The notes under the pieces were generated by a model. It saw only the letters and a program-made list of their open reading frames with translations. It did no database searches and was not told the DNA's origin. The position numbers and the translations under genes are program-made. From Elephas maximus indicus (lineage: Eukaryota > Chordata > Mammalia > Proboscidea > Elephantidae): a stretch of DNA of 64,000 bases. Positions 22,431 to 39,900 of the stretch are shown here, piece by piece (within the stretch, counting starts at the first letter, position 1; every line of letters begins with the position of its first letter). Where the stretch lies: the NCBI RefSeq assembly GCF_024166365.1, contig NC_064835.1, forward strand, positions 62,104,607 through 62,168,606. Reading direction: 5' to 3'.

Positions 22431-23194
22431 GCCCGGCTCCGGACAGCTGTACCCGTGTGTTTTGGGGACACCTGTGGGTCCCTTAGCCAGTGTTTAGGGA
22501 GCTCCTAATGAGGCCAGGCCCTGAGGAAATGGTAGACGGGGTCCCACTAATTTATAGTCGAGTAAGAACCTGCAACTGCTAAGATCACGGTTCATTGAAG
22601 TTGTGGTAAGGGCTAAGAAGAAGATCGTATAAGGATAATTTAATAATTGTATCCTCTCTAATTCCCAGGTGTGAAATGAGTACCTTTGGGTCAAGTGCGA
22701 TACCCTCTTTACGTTTATTTTCTTAATATTTACGTCCAGATCCTACAAAAGTATAAATAAAATGGTGAGGTCAGAAAGCTAAAGGCTTAAGATGGAGTGA
22801 GGTTTCATTAATACCACAAGTGACCTGTGGTCCAAAAAATTCCTGGTATTCTGTTTCTGGATGCCTCTTAGGGAATCTGCCCCTAAACAGGCACCATAAC
22901 TAGCTTCATCCCTACAACCAGGGCACCAGCCAGCTCCCTTGGCTCTTTCCCAAGAATGATAAAGAACTCAGTGAGCAGGGTTAGAAGGACAGCATCTCAT
23001 GAGAATGCTGAATGCGGTTTTGCGACAGAGTTTTCTAGTGTAATAGTTCTGTACTTTTCTTGTCAGAATTAATTTACTTAAATGTTAGCAAGGATATTTG
23101 TTTGTTAATGAAACGAGTTGTAATGTTAATTTTTAAACAAAAGAAATCTATGAGTCTTTCTGATTTTTGCAGTAAAATCCTGCTTATCTATGAA

Positions 23195-27152
<3,958 letters not shown>

Positions 27153-27389
27153 ACTGTTAGAAATACCAAAATTTTGAGCATTTAAAAAAAAAATTTGGTT
27201 TTCCTTCCTCATAACATTAATATATGTTCATTGTAGAAAAATTTAAAAACATAGAATGGTATAAAGAAGGAAAAAAAAAAAAAAAACCCTAGTCTTCCCT
27301 CTTTTTAATATTTTAAAAGAAAAACTACTTTTACTATTATTCTGTATCCATTCAAATATATTTTATTTTTATATAACTGGAATAATAAT

Positions 27390-27670
27390 TGCAGGCCTTT
27401 ATTGAATACTTATATGAGGTTCTTGATTTAGTGATTTTATTTCCATCAGCTCATATCCTTGCCCTTACATGTGGCTACTCTACCATTAGCTGTCTCATCC
27501 CCTGGTATTTGTCTGATCCTGGTTCTGAGTCTCTTATGTGCAAGAATTCATTTAATTCTTATAACAACCTAATAAGGTAGATACTGTTATCATCCCCATT
27601 TTCCACATGAAGTAACTAAAACATTACTGAAATATTTAAGTAACTTGCCCAAGGTCATACAGCTAGTATG
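27390..27670. repeat. MIR-like fragment
   Basis: Core phrases 'taaggtagatactgttatca', 'ccatttt', 'cttgcccaaggtcatacagc'. Mammal-wide SINE relic downstream of TPRKB. Confidence 0.55.
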
Positions 27671-27753
27671 GAATCATACTTTATACATGGTCTGACATTT
27701 TTCTTTCTCACTTTATCTTATATTTTGATTGGGTCAGTCAGAATAGGCTGGGT

Positions 27754-27954
27754 CAGAGGTCAGCAAACTCTGAATATTTTTGGCTGTGTGAGCCATACAG
27801 TCTCTGTTGCAGCTGCTCAACTCTGCCATGGTAGTGCAAGAGCAGCCATGGACGATGCATAAATGATGAGCATGACTGTGTTCCAGTAAAATTTTATTTT
27901 TAGAAACAAGTGGCAGGCAGGATATGACCTGTGGGCCAAAGTGTGTGGACTCTG
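27754..27954. mobile_element. hAT-Charlie-type non-autonomous DNA transposon
   Basis: Starts 'cagaggtcagcaaactctg' and ends 'gtgtggactctg', inverted ends of the well-known mammalian 'ggtcggcaaac...' element. The middle includes 'ccatacagtctctgttgcag' and 'gttccagtaaaattttattt'. About 200 bp, no coding capacity. Confidence 0.7.
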
Positions 27955-28320
27955 GGTTAGGTTCGACTGCAGTTACAAACAGCCCCTGACGCTATATGGC
28001 TTGGCACAAGAATGTATGTCTTGCTCACTCTGCATGTTGAGCGTGAATCAGCAGGAGGACATTGTGGTGGCTCAGGAGCCCAGTCCGCTGGAAGCATCAT
28101 CTCAAGGTGTGTGCTGCTATCACTGCACAGCTGGATGAACCACACGGTCACTTTTAAAACTTCCTGGAAGTGACAGGCGTCACTTACCTCATGTTTCATC
28201 AGCCAAAGCAAGTCACATGATTACGCCAACTTCAAAAGGGGATGCTGGAAAGTGGAGAAGTAGAACCCTTTGGTAACAAACTAATGTTTTCCATCATGAT
28301 CATAAATAATAAAGTACATA
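27955..28320. other. Unassigned old repeat-like sequence
   Basis: 28150-28260 has wording common in old LTR relics ('gccaaagcaagtcacatgat') but I cannot place the family. A short MIR scrap lies at 28320-28420 ('ctccaggcactgtgctaagc'). Confidence 0.3.
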
Positions 28321-28420
28321 GTTAACATTTCCTGAGTGCTTACAATACTCCAGGCACTGTGCTAAGCACTTTAGATGCATATCTCGTTTAGTCCTCACTA
28401 CAACCCTAAGTGGACTAATA

Positions 28421-29045
28421 AGCAACATCATGATAAACAGAAAAGATTGTCAAGGACTTTGTTTTACTTGGGTCCACAATCAACACCCATGGAAGTAGAA
28501 GCCAAGAAATCAAATGACGTACTGCATTGGGCAAATCTGCTACAAAAGTTCTCTTTAAAGTGTTAAAAAGCGAAGATGTCGCTTTGAGGACTAAGATGCA
28601 CCTGACCCAAGCCATGGTGTTTTCAGTTGCCTGACCTGCATGTGAGAGCTGGACAGTGAATAAGGAAGACCGAAGAAGAGTTGATGCCTTTGAAATTACG
28701 GTGTTTGCGAAGAATATTGAATATACCATGGACTGCCAGAAGAAAGAACGAATTTGTCTTGGAAGAAGTACAGCCAGAATGCTCCTTAGAAGCAAGGCTG
28801 GCAAGACTTCGTCTCACGTACTTTGGGCGTGTTGTCAGGAGGGACCAGTCATGATTGGTGAGGTAGAGGGTCAGTGAAAAAGAGGAGGACTATTGACAAT
28901 ATGAATCGACACAGTGGGTGTAACAGTGGGCTCAAACATAGCAATGATGGTGAGAACGGCGCAGGACCAGGCAGTATTTTGTTCTGTTGTACATAGGGTC
29001 GTTATGAGTTGGAACCGACTCAACCACATCTAACGACAACAACCA
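28421..29045 (+). mobile_element. RTE/BovB-like LINE 3' part
   Basis: Forward RTE from the C-terminal RT region ('atcatgataaacagaaaaga') to the 3' tail ('ggttcgttatgagttggaac'-like, 'actcaaccacatctaacgac', then a CAA-type tail). 5'-truncated. Homologous to the minus-strand RTE at 14829-15560 and 45290-45995. Confidence 0.8.
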
Positions 29046-29049
29046 TAAG

Positions 29050-30250
29050 AGATTTTACAAGTGAGGAAACATATTTAGTCTCAATGTTTTATTTCAAAAA
29101 ATTTCAAATGTACGTATCAATTGAAAGTACTGCAGTGAGTACTCATGTCCCCTTCACATGAATTCCCCATTTGTTTTTATGTGGCTCCATTGGTTTGCTC
29201 TCATTCTCTCCTCCCGTCTGTCTATATCTATGTCGTTCTACACACACACTTTTTTTTTTTTTTGGCTGAACTATTTGAAAGTTGAAGATACCATGACACT
29301 TCACCTTACTTTGGCGTGTCTCCCCTAAGAACAAGGACCCTGCCTATATAAATAACCACAGTACTATTATTATGCCCAATAATTTAATATTGATGCAGTT
29401 ATCCAATATGCATCCATATTCAAATCTCCCCCCCAAATGACCTCTGTGCTACCCTCCCACTCCGACCTCCCCATCCAAGATTCAGTCAAGGGTTATGCAT
29501 TGTGTTGTCACTTAGTCTCTTTTAATCTAGAACAATATTATTTTTAATGACATTTTTTGAAGGGTATACCAGATGTCTTTCAGAATTTCCCACAATCTGG
29601 GTTTGTTTATGATTACAGTCAGTTTAAATATTTTTGGCAAGAAGAGCAAATGGATGATTTTGTGTCCTTCCCATTATGTCTCATTGGGAGGCACATAATT
29701 AATGCCAGTTGGTCCAGTTACTGGTGATGTTAAGTTTGGTCACTTGGCCAAAATGGGTACCCTCACATCTCTCCATAGTATGGGTTGTCATTTTCCCTCA
29801 AGTTTAGAGAGTGATGGTGCCCAAGAGGTCAGAGTAAGTGCTGTGGTCAAGGTTAAAACTCAGATCAGAGTGACTCCAGATCCTGTGTTCTCGGTGACTT
29901 CACCACACTGCCTGTTCCTGTGCCATCACCCTCAAAAAGACATCCTTGCAATCCGTATGTAACATAGCACATAAGTAACCTATTTTCATACTTTTATGTT
30001 GCTTTCAATTTCTCACTTTTACAATTTTGCAAATAAATCTTTGCACGTTTCCATTTCCTTAAGCTAGTTTCCCCATAGTGAGATTATTGGAGGAAGAGGG
30101 TATGAACTCTTGAAAGGTGTCATTTTGCACCCCCAAGAGCAGTGTATACACATGCCTATCTCACAGCAGTCTTGCCAGCGATGTCTTTATGATATTTTTG
30201 CCAATTTGAGAGATTGGACTACTGGTGAAGTTGAACTCATGTTTCAGTTT
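29050..30250 (-). mobile_element. Old L1 3' region
   Basis: 29050-29330 and 29980-30250 read as reversed old L1 3' UTR and ORF2 end ('tttgcaaataaatctttgca', 'gagcagtgtatacacatgcc', 'ttttgccaatttgagagatt'). The part between is diverged. Nothing else is seen up to 30820. Confidence 0.5.
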
Positions 30251-30828
30251 ATATGTTAAGAAGAGGCTTTTTAAAGGTTTAACTTTTGTAACTATGATGT
30301 TTTTAACTCCTTTTGAGTCTTTGGGTCAAGAGGAAAAAGAAAAGTAATGTCATTTCCAGGGAAAAGTTAACATTAGCTCTACCAGGCTTTTAGAAAGTAG
30401 TTTTGAGACAGTTTGGGAACACACGGTGTTGGTTATATTAACCAGGTAGTTCTAGGATCGAAATGCTCCCCCGTGTCTCTCCACTCACAAAAGCAGTCTC
30501 CTGAAAGAGAAAGGAATGCAGTTGGGTAGATTACATGTATTTGGTTCATTAGTCAAGTTCAGATTAAAGCAAAAAGCCAGTAGTCTCTGGTGTGCTGGGA
30601 TAAGGTAGGGGAGTAACTACGATGTAAATGTCTTTAACACTCCCACCCTCTCACCCCACTCCCCCATCCCACACATTCCACAAAACCACAGGACCTGCTC
30701 ATCAGCCCTGAGCCTTCATTTTAGGTTGTAGCCCAGTGGCTCACAGGCTCTATTTCAGGCCTCCTGTGGCCTTCTTCATTCTATTCTACCTCTTGATGAC
30801 AGAATTCTGCAGCTACTTCTTTGCAACC

Positions 30829-31041
30829 AAGACCAAATCAAACCAGTTACCGTCAACTAGATTCCAACTCATGTTGACCCTATGTGTGTGGACTAGAACC
30901 ATTCCGTAGGGTTTTCAAAGTTCTGACTTTTCAGAAGGACGTTACCAGGCATTTCTCCCTTGGCACCTCTGGGTGGGTTCAAACCACCAATGTTCCGGTT
31001 AGTAGACTAGGGCTTAACTGTTTGTGCCACCCAGGGACTCT
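30829..31041 (-). repeat. AfroSINE, long variant
   Basis: 'agttaccgtcaactagattc', 'gggtgggttcaaaccaccaa', 'gtttgtgccacccagggact': the full long form in reverse. Confidence 0.8.
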
Positions 31042-33278
31042 TACCTTTGTCTGCAAACCCCCAAATCAGCTTTTTTGCTGCTGGGACCTCTGCTGAGTTG
31101 CAGCCGCATCCCTGCTCTTGGCTTTGTTTTGCAGGCTTCAATGGCACTCTGCGCTCACTGATCACAATGTAGAGTAAAGCATAACCTTCTAGGCTGGTTG
31201 GTCTCAGAATAAGCAAAGTTTTTTATTCATCTGAGGTACCTGTTCTTGAGTGTTTCATAACCCTTGTGCCAGGTATCTTCTGTCTTCCCCTCCAGATCAC
31301 TCTCCAATCTTTCCCACCTTGTTCTCCGTCCATGCGCCACAGCAACGGACCCCCTTGGCCCTTGGCTTCCACTTGAATTTGGCCAGTGGAGGGAGACCTA
31401 GCTGGAGACTGGAGGGAGGAGAAGAGTGAGGCCAGAGTATTTATTCCCTTGGTCCCTTCTGTGCAAGATCCCCTGGACTGGCTGTGTCCCTAGACCTCCA
31501 CTCAGGGCAGCCTGCTCCACTCAATTAGGTTCCTGTATCCTCTCCCTTCCACCTCACTTCAGGCCTATGGACAGTAACACTCCTGGTCCTATACCATCTA
31601 TTGTTCCCTTATACCCACCCACACCTTCATCATCAGTCCCTTTGATTATATTTATAAAATCTACTTGAATTATCCCAGTTTGAGTGTTGGGACCTAATAT
31701 CCTCTCCCTTTCTCAGAGAATTTGTTAAAGGTTAGAGACCATTTGTTTTCTATAGAGCTGCAACAATTGTCCTAGGATTTCTGAACATCTTACCAAAGAT
31801 GACTTATTTATTGACTTTCTTTCCTCTTAAAATGGTTCACCATTATTTCTGCTTCATCCACCTATCTCCTTAAATTATGAGTTCCTAGGGGCTGTCAGAG
31901 CACTTATCTGAAGCTAGGTTATTGTGAGCCCTGATTAGAGATCAGGGGAGATGATAGTCTTTCTAGGAACCTGAGTTGAATGAACTTGAATTGATTTTTC
32001 TCTTCTTCATGAGACTTCCAGAATGTATTACCACTTGGTTTTCTACCTTCCATCTCATTGGCCCATTTCTGGACTGGGCTTTGTGCTGCCCAAAGGTCCA
32101 ATCAAAGAATGTTCTTCACAGAGCAAACATGGGACTTCATTGATAAAAAAAAATATAAGCTCCTCTCAAATCCTACAGCTCTTGGAATTACAGTGATTCC
32201 AAAATACAGTAAACTATCTACTGTAACTAGGTCCCTTCCAGAGCGTTTGTTATTGTTCACGCCTATTTTTTAGTGTAAATAACTAACAAGTTAACAGCTA
32301 ATTGTGATACAAGTAACAGCAATAACACACGTATTTAATAAGAAGTGCAAAAGCTACTCAGGTTCAAAGGAGGGAACAGATAGAAGATTGACCTGGCTGG
32401 GAGTGGTCAGAAGTGTTAACGGAGCACTGAGTTGGATCTCGAAGAGAGAACAGAGCATTAGTCACATACTGGGATTTGCCAAGTATGGCCTGACCACTGG
32501 CAATAGGATGGATACGATGGAGAGCTGAGCATCAAAACACAGACCCACTCCAGGGATATGGCAGGAAAGTTTCAGTCTGGCAGTGAGCAATGGGTGGCTC
32601 AGAGTAGGGCAAAGAACAGTGTTGGGGAGTTAGGGCAGCATTTGCCTGAGGACAGATGGTCAGCAATGGGTAAGTAGACTGTTAGATGTCCGTGGCTGGG
32701 GTTGAGTCTAGCAGAAGAGCTCAGTCTTCGGGAATAATAAAAGCAAGACAAGTCTTCAGTCTTGGCACAGGCAAAAGCACTTGGCAAGAAAGGAGAAATT
32801 GTGGGGAAAGAAGAAAAAAGGAGGAGAGGGAACAGCATGGACAAAGGTAAACAGCAGGAAGGCATGAGATTGGCTGGGGAACTAGATCATGTAATGGACT
32901 AGGGATAAAGGAGAAAAGATCTTGTGAAGAGTGGATTGGGAGTCACAGTTTTCCAGCTTGGTGCTCATTGTAAGAGGGGGAATCTGCAAAGATCTGCGTT
33001 CCAAGTGAATTCTCATGTAAATCTTGGCTTACTTATTATTGGATCAGCACCTAGAGCCTGGCACATTATATGTTTAATAAATACTCATTAAGTCAATAAG
33101 TGTTGAAAAAAACAATTTGAAGCAACATAATTCAAGAGCATATTTCTAAGAGAAAAATGCAGAGCTAAGCATTATAAAAAAGAAGGGGACTGCTGAGTAT
33201 GATGTGGTCTATTAAAAGATGATCCGGTGACACTGAGCACTAAAAAGTGGAGGGTGATGGAGTGATAAGGCCCTGTCT
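31042..33278. other. Intergenic stretch without genes
   Basis: 2.2 kb of ordinary non-coding sequence. A MIR-like scrap lies at 33040-33100 ('agcacctagagcctggcaca'). The open frames here are short and show no family features. Confidence 0.4.
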
Positions 33279-34478
33279 TAGGCTGGGTTCTTGAGAGAGA
33301 CAAAACCAGTGCAGCATATAAATATACATTAAAAACAAACAAAAAACTCGCAGCTATTAAGTTGATTCCAACTCATAGTGACCCTATAGGACAGAGTATA
33401 ACTGCCCTATAGGGTTTCCAAGGAGTGCCTCGTGGATGTGAACTGCCAACCTTTTGGTTAGCAGCTGAACTTTTAACCACTACCCCACCAGGGTTTCCAG
33501 ACATGGGGTCAGAAGGTCCTAATTGAAATTTTCTTTGTTCTCCAAGATTAATAAAACCCAGTCTTTAAAGGACTTTTATAATGACGTGGGGGTGATGCCT
33601 GACCTCCTCTAACCTCACAAGGGGGAAGGAGAATCAAGATTAACAGCCCAAGGCTGATTTGTACGAGGCAGAGGTCAGACATGCCTCCTCTCTCTGCCAT
33701 CTTTAACAATTCTGACACCAACTGTCCCTCCCACGGCACTGTCTACTTCTCTGCTGGGTTTGATAATTCATTGTAATGGCCGCACAGAACTCACAGACAG
33801 TAGTGACGATTATTGGGTTTATTAGGGAAGTTATAGGTTACAATTCAGATATAGAAACACTCAGGATACAGTTCTTCCATCAGGACAGCCTCTTCTCAGC
33901 AGTGCCCACAGGTTTGCTTCTCCGCCCCCTTGGCCTCTGCCCTACTCTGGCGAGTGTTACAAAGCTCTTTTAGTTTTGTCAATAAGTGCCTGGAGGCATC
34001 CTACTCTGCCAGTAAGCCTCGGCCTGAAGGTGCTCAGCTCTAGCTCCATGGGTTGGCAAGCCTAGCTCCACTAAGTGCCTGGAGGCACCCTACTCCACAA
34101 GCAAGCTTCCTGCCCAAGGGCACTCAACTCTAGCTCTGTGGGCCAGGAAGCCCAATGCGCCGTCTCCTGCTGTCCTTTGCTGCTGCTGTTTGTGTTCCCA
34201 CTTCTCGTTGTCTTCAGTGTTATAGCTCTCTCTCTCTCTTTTGGTCTTTTTGTTCCAGGAGATTCTGTGCAGGGATCCTGGGTCCAAAGGCTGTGCTCTG
34301 TTCTTGGCTCTTCTTCCTTGGTGGTGGTGAGATCCTCTCCTTCCCACCTTTGGGATGGCTCATTTTAAGCCTAGTGAGATGGCAAGACTGACCAAACCCT
34401 TTGTTAGTGTTCTATAGACCTCATTTGCCTGGTGATTGGGTGGGAGTTATAAGACCATGGTGAGAGGCCATATAAAAG
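33279..34478 (-). mobile_element. LTR, minus strand, with nested SINE
   Basis: Starts 'tgtcttaggctgggttcttg' (reversed LTR end), contains a reversed poly(A) signal at about 33818, and the upstream half (34200-34340) shares 'gggtccaaagg', 'gctctg' and 'cttggtggt' with the LTR family at 19.9 and 53.5 kb. An AfroSINE (33333-33500) interrupts it. The far (U3) end is cut where the L1 at 34480 begins. Solitary, broken fossil. The part at 33510-33760 matches 47640-47840 in the opposite orientation. Confidence 0.55.
33333..33500 (-). repeat. AfroSINE inside LTR
   Basis: 'ctattaagttgattccaact' to 'taaccactaccccaccaggg', reverse copy with an A-rich tail at the left. Confidence 0.85.
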
Positions 34479-34683
34479 TGATCTAGGGGGCGGAGCCAAG
34501 ATGGCGGACTAGGCAGACGCTACCTCGGATCCCTCTTACAACAAAGACACGGAAAAACAAGTGAATCAATCACATACATAACAATCTACGAACCCTGAAC
34601 AACAAACAAAGATTTAGAGACGGAGAACGAACTAATACGGGGAAGCAGCGATTGTTTCCAGAGCCTGGAGCCAGCGTACCAGT

Positions 34684-35215
34684 CAGGTACGGCACAAGCA
34701 CAGAGAGCGGCTCCACCCCCCTGAACTTACCCCGGGAGGGGGACCAGCCGGTTCCACGGGCGGCGTGGGACGCAGCCAGTAGGAGAAGTCCCCGGGAGGC
34801 AGTGACTGGTCTTGGAGCAGAAAGAGCAGCGTCCGAGCCGGGGAACCGTCCCGCAGGGATTTGGACTGGACGCAGGTAGGGCATAAACACGGAGAGTTGC
34901 TCCACCCCCCTGAACTAACCCCGGGAAGGGGACCAGCCGGGTCGCGCGGGCGGCGTGGAACGCAGCCGGTAGGAGAAGTCCCCGGGAGGCAGCGACTGGT
35001 ATTGGAGCGGGGAGAACAGCGTCCCAGCCGGAACACTCGGTCACGGCACAAGCACGGGGACCTGCTCCACCCATCTGAACTAACCCCGGGAGGAGGCCTA
35101 ACTGGTTCTCGGGGGCGGCACGACCACGTGGCTGGAGGGATGAGAAGTCCCCGGGAGGCAGCGACTGATTTTGGAGTCAAGAGTGCACCGTCCCAGTAGG
35201 GGAGCCTTGACGCTG
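34684..35215 (+). promoter_or_regulatory. Tandem monomers in the L1 5' UTR
   Basis: Three related units start at about 34684, 34872 and 35039. Each contains a 'ggcacaagcac'-type head, 'tgctccaccc', 'gaactaaccccgggag', and 'gagaagtccccgggaggcag'. Lengths are about 188, 167 and 177 bp. GC-rich and CpG-rich, in the place of the L1 internal promoter, recalling the monomer arrays of mouse L1. Confidence 0.8.
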
Positions 35216-35527
35216 GGCATGGGGCTGGAAGCGGAGGATCTGACCGTGACTCCAGCGGGCCAGACCCCCCGGGGGCAATCTCCACACAGCCAGCACACAT
35301 AGGCGACGCGCCCCGTGGGAATCTCAGATATAATAGTCATTCCAAGCAAGACAAGCAACTCTGGCTATATTCTGAGGTGCTACTCTCCTATCTCTCTGTT
35401 CCCTCCCCCACCCTCCCCAGGCGGCTTCATTAACATCTGAATAGCCTGAGCCAGAGGGAGAACTCTGATAGGGATCTGACTGCATTTTTTTTTTAGCGGA
35501 TTTTCTGGAAAAACTAGTTTCCCAGTG

Positions 35528-36545
35528 ATGGCTCGGAGACAACAATCCATATCAAACCACTTAAAGAAGCAGACCATGACAGCTTCTCCAACCCCCCAAA
35601 CAAAAGAATCAAAATCTTTCCCAAATGAAGATACAATCTTGGAATTATCAGATACAGAATATAAAAAACTAATTTACAGAATGCTTAATGATATCACAAA
35701 TGAAATTAGGATAACTGCAGAAAAAGCCAAGGAACACACTGATAAAAGTGTTGAAGAACTCAAAAGGATTATTCAAGAACATACTGGAAAAATTAATAAG
35801 TTGCAAGAATCCATAGAGAGACAACATGTAGAAATCCAAAAGATTAACAAAAAAATAACAGAATTAGACAACGCACTAGGAAGTCAGAGGAGCAGACTCG
35901 AGCAATTAGAATGCAGACTGGGACATCTGGAGGACCAGGGAATCAACACCAACATAGCTGAAAAAAAATCAGATAAAAGAATTAAAAAAAAATGAAGAAA
36001 CCCTAAGAATTATGTGGGACTCTATCAAGAAGGATAACCTGCAGGTGATTGGAGTCCCAGAACAGGGAGGGGGGACAGAAAACACAGAGAAAATAGTTGA
36101 AGAACTCCTGACAGAAAACTTCCCTGACATTATGAAAGACAAAAGGATATCTATCCAAGATGCTCATCGAACCCCATTTAAGATTGATCCAAGAAGAAAA
36201 ACACCAAGGCATATTATCATCAAACTCGCCAAAACCAAAGATAAACAGAAAATTTTAAAAGCAGCCAGGGAGAAAAGAAAGGTTTCCTTCAAGGGAGAAT
36301 CAGTAAGAATATGTTCTGACTACTCAGCAGAAACCATGCAGGCAAGAAGGGAATGGGACGACATATACAGAACACTGAAGGAGAAAAACTGCCAGCCAAG
36401 GATCATATATCCAGCAAAACTCTCTCTGAAATATGAAGGCGAAATTAAGATATTTACAGACAAACACAAGTTTAGAGAATTTGCAAAAACCAAACCAAAG
36501 CTACAAGAAATACTAAAGGATATTGTTTGGTCAGAGAACCAATAA
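35528..36545 (+). pseudogene. L1 ORF1 (RNA-binding protein), frameshifted
   Basis: Start ATG at 35528 (MARRQQSISNHLKK). The first frame (to 35995) has the N-terminal region and a coiled coil (heptad-like KINKLQESIERQHVEIQKIN), and ends in a Lys-rich run where an A tract at about 35984-35992 has changed length. The second frame (36012-36545) holds the RNA-recognition and C-terminal domains (NLQVIGVPE, HIIIKLAKT, RREWDDIY, YPAKLSLKYEGE). About 339 codons in total, the usual L1 size. Broken by a one-base shift. Confidence 0.9.
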
Positions 36546-36998
36546 TATCAGATATCAGCACAACACAAGGTCACAAAACAGAACGTCCTGATATCAACTC
36601 AAATAGGGAAATCACAAACACAAATTAAGATTAATTAAAAAAAAATACACATAGCAGGGAATCATGGAAGTCAACAGGTAAAAGATCACAATAATCAAAA
36701 AGAGGGACTAAATACAGGAGGCATTGAACTGCCATATGGAGAGTGATACAAGGCGATATAGAACAATACAAGTTAGGTTTTTACTTAGAAAAATAGGGGT
36801 AAATAATAAGGTAACCACAAAAAGGTATAACAACTCTATAACTCAAGATAAAAACCAAGAAAAACGTAACGACTCAACTAACATAAAGTCAAGCACTATG
36901 AAAATGAGGATCTCACAATTTACTAAGAAAAACGCCTCAGCACAAAAAAGTATGTGGAAAAATGAAATTGTCAACAACACACATAAAAAGGCATCAAA

Positions 36999-39900
36999 AT
37001 GACAGCACTAAAAACTTATTTATCTATAATTACCCTGAAGGTAAATGGACTAAATGCACCAATAAAGAGACAGAGAGTCACAGACTGGATAAAGAAACAC
37101 GATCCATCTATATGCTGCCTACAAGAGACACACCTTAGACTTAGAGACACAAACAAACTAAAACTCAAAGGATGGAAAAAAGTATATCAAGCAAACAATA
37201 AGCAAAAAAGAAGAGGAGTAGCAATATTAATTTCTGACAAAATAGACTTTAGACTTAAATCCACCACAAAGGATAAAGAAGGACACTATATAATGATAAA
37301 AGGGACAATTGATCAGGAAGACATAACCATATTAAATATTTATGCACCCAATGACAGGGCTGCAAGATACATAAATCAAATTTTAACAGAATTGAAAAGC
37401 GAGATAGATACCTCCACAATTATAGTAGGAGACTTCAACACACCACTTTCGGAGAAAGACAGGACATCCAGTAAGAAGCTCAACAGAGACACGGAAGATC
37501 TAATTACAACAATCAACCAACTTGACCTCATTGACTTATACAGAACACTCCACCCAACTGCTGCAAAGTATACTTTTTTTTCTAGCGCACATGGAACATT
37601 CTCTAGAATAGACCACATATTAGGTCATAAAGCAAACCTTTGCAGAGTCCAAAACATCGAAATATTACAAAGCATCTTCTCAGATCACAAGGCAATAAAA
37701 CTAGAGATCAATAACAGAAAAACTAGGGAAAAGAAATCAAATACTTGGAAAATGAACAACACCCTTCTGAAAAAAGACTAGGTTATAGAAGACATCAAGG
37801 AGGGAATAAGGAAATTCATAGAAAACAACGAGAATGAAAATACTTCCTATCAAAACCTCTGGGACACAGCAAAAGCAGTGCTCAGAGGCCAATTTATATC
37901 AATAAATGCACACATACAAAAAGAAGAAAAAGCCAAAATCAGAGAACTGTCCCGACAACTTGAACAAATAGAAAGTGAGCAACAAAAGAATCCATCAGGC
38001 ACCAGAAGAAAACAAATAATAAAAAGTAGAGTTGAACTAAATGAATTAGAGAACAGAAAAACAATTGAAAGAATTAACAAAGCCAAAAGCTGGTTCTTTG
38101 AAAAAATTAACAAAATTGATAAACCATTGGCTAGACTGACTAAAGAAATACAGGAAAGGAAACAAATAACCCGAATAACAAATGAGAAGGACCACATCAC
38201 AACAGAACCAAATGAAATTAAAAGAATCATTTCAGATTATTATGAAAAATTGTACTCTAACAAATTTGAAAACCTAGAAGAAATGGATGAATTCCTGGAA
38301 AAACACTACCTACCTAAACTAACACATTCAGAAGTAGAACAACTAAATAGACCCATAACAAAAAAAGAGATTGAAACGGTAATCAAAAAACTCCCAACAA
38401 AAAAAGCCCTGGCCCGGACGGCTTCACTGCAGAGTTCTACCAAACTTTCAGAGAAGAGTTAACACCACTACTACTAAAGGTATTCCAAAGCATAGAAAAT
38501 GACGGAATACTACCCAACTCATTCTATGAAGCCACCATCTCCCTGATACCAAAACCAGGTAAAGACATTACAAAAAAAGAAAATTATAGACCTATATCCC
38601 TCATGAACATTGATGCAAAAATCCTCAACAAAATTCTAGCCAATAGAATCCAACAACACATCAAAAAAATAATTCACCCTGATCAAGTGGGATTTATACC
38701 AGGTATGCAAGGCTGGTTTAATATCAGAAAAACCATTAATGTAATCCACCACATAAATAAAACAAAAGACAAAAACCACATGATCTTATCAATTGATGCA
38801 GAAAAGGCATTTGACAAAGTCCAACACCCATTCATGATAAAAACTCTTACCAAAATAGGAATTGAAGGAAAATTCCTCAACATAATAAAGGGCATCTATG
38901 CAAAGCCAACAGCCAATATCACTCTAAATGGAGAGAACCTGAAAGCATTTCCCTTGAGAACGGGAACCAGACAAGGATGCCCTTTATCACCGCTCTTATT
39001 CAACATCGTGTTGGAAGTCTTAGCCAGGGCAATTAGGCTAGACAAAGAAATAAAAGGTATCCGGATTGGCAAGGAAGAAGTAAAGTTATCACTATTTGCA
39101 GATGACATGATTATATACACAGAAAACCCTAAGGAATCCTCCAGAAAACTACTGAAACTAATAGAAGAGTTTGGCAGAGTCTCAGGTTATAAAATAAACA
39201 TACAAAAATCACTTGGATTCCTCTACATCAACAAAAAGAACACCGAAGAGGAAATAACCAAATCAATACCATTCACAGTAGCCCCCAAGAAGATAAGATA
39301 CTTAGGAATAAATCTTACCAAGGATGTAAAAGACCTATACAAAGAAAACTACAAAGCTCTACTACAAGAAATTCAAAAGGACATACTTAAGTGGAAAAAC
39401 ATACCCTGCTCATGGATAGGAAGACTTAACATAGTAAAAATGTCTATTCTACCAAAAGCCATCTATACATTTAATGCACTTCCGATCCAAATTCCAAAGT
39501 CATATTTTAAGGGGATAGAGAAACAAATCACCAATTTCATATGGAAGGGAAAGAAGCCCCGGATAAGCAAAGCACTACTGAAAAAGAAGAAGAAAGTGGG
39601 AGGCCTCACCTTACCTGACTTCAGAACCTATTATACAGCCACAGTAGTCCAAACAGCCTGGTATTGGTACAACAACAGACACATAGACCAATGGAACAGA
39701 ATTGAGAACCCAGACATAGATCCATCCACGTATGAGCAGCTGATATTTGACAAAGGACCAGTGTCAATTAACTGGGGAAAAGATAGCCTTTTTAACAAAT
39801 GGTGCTGGCATAACTGGATATCCCTTTGCAAAAAAATGAAACAGGACCCATACCTCACACCATGCACAAAAACTAACTCCAAGTGGATCAAAGACCTAAA

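Noticed and set aside
34570-35358. Several open frames of 70-205 codons, mostly on the minus strand
   Set aside because: They lie in the GC-rich, repetitive L1 5' UTR; the repeated peptide look follows from the monomers.
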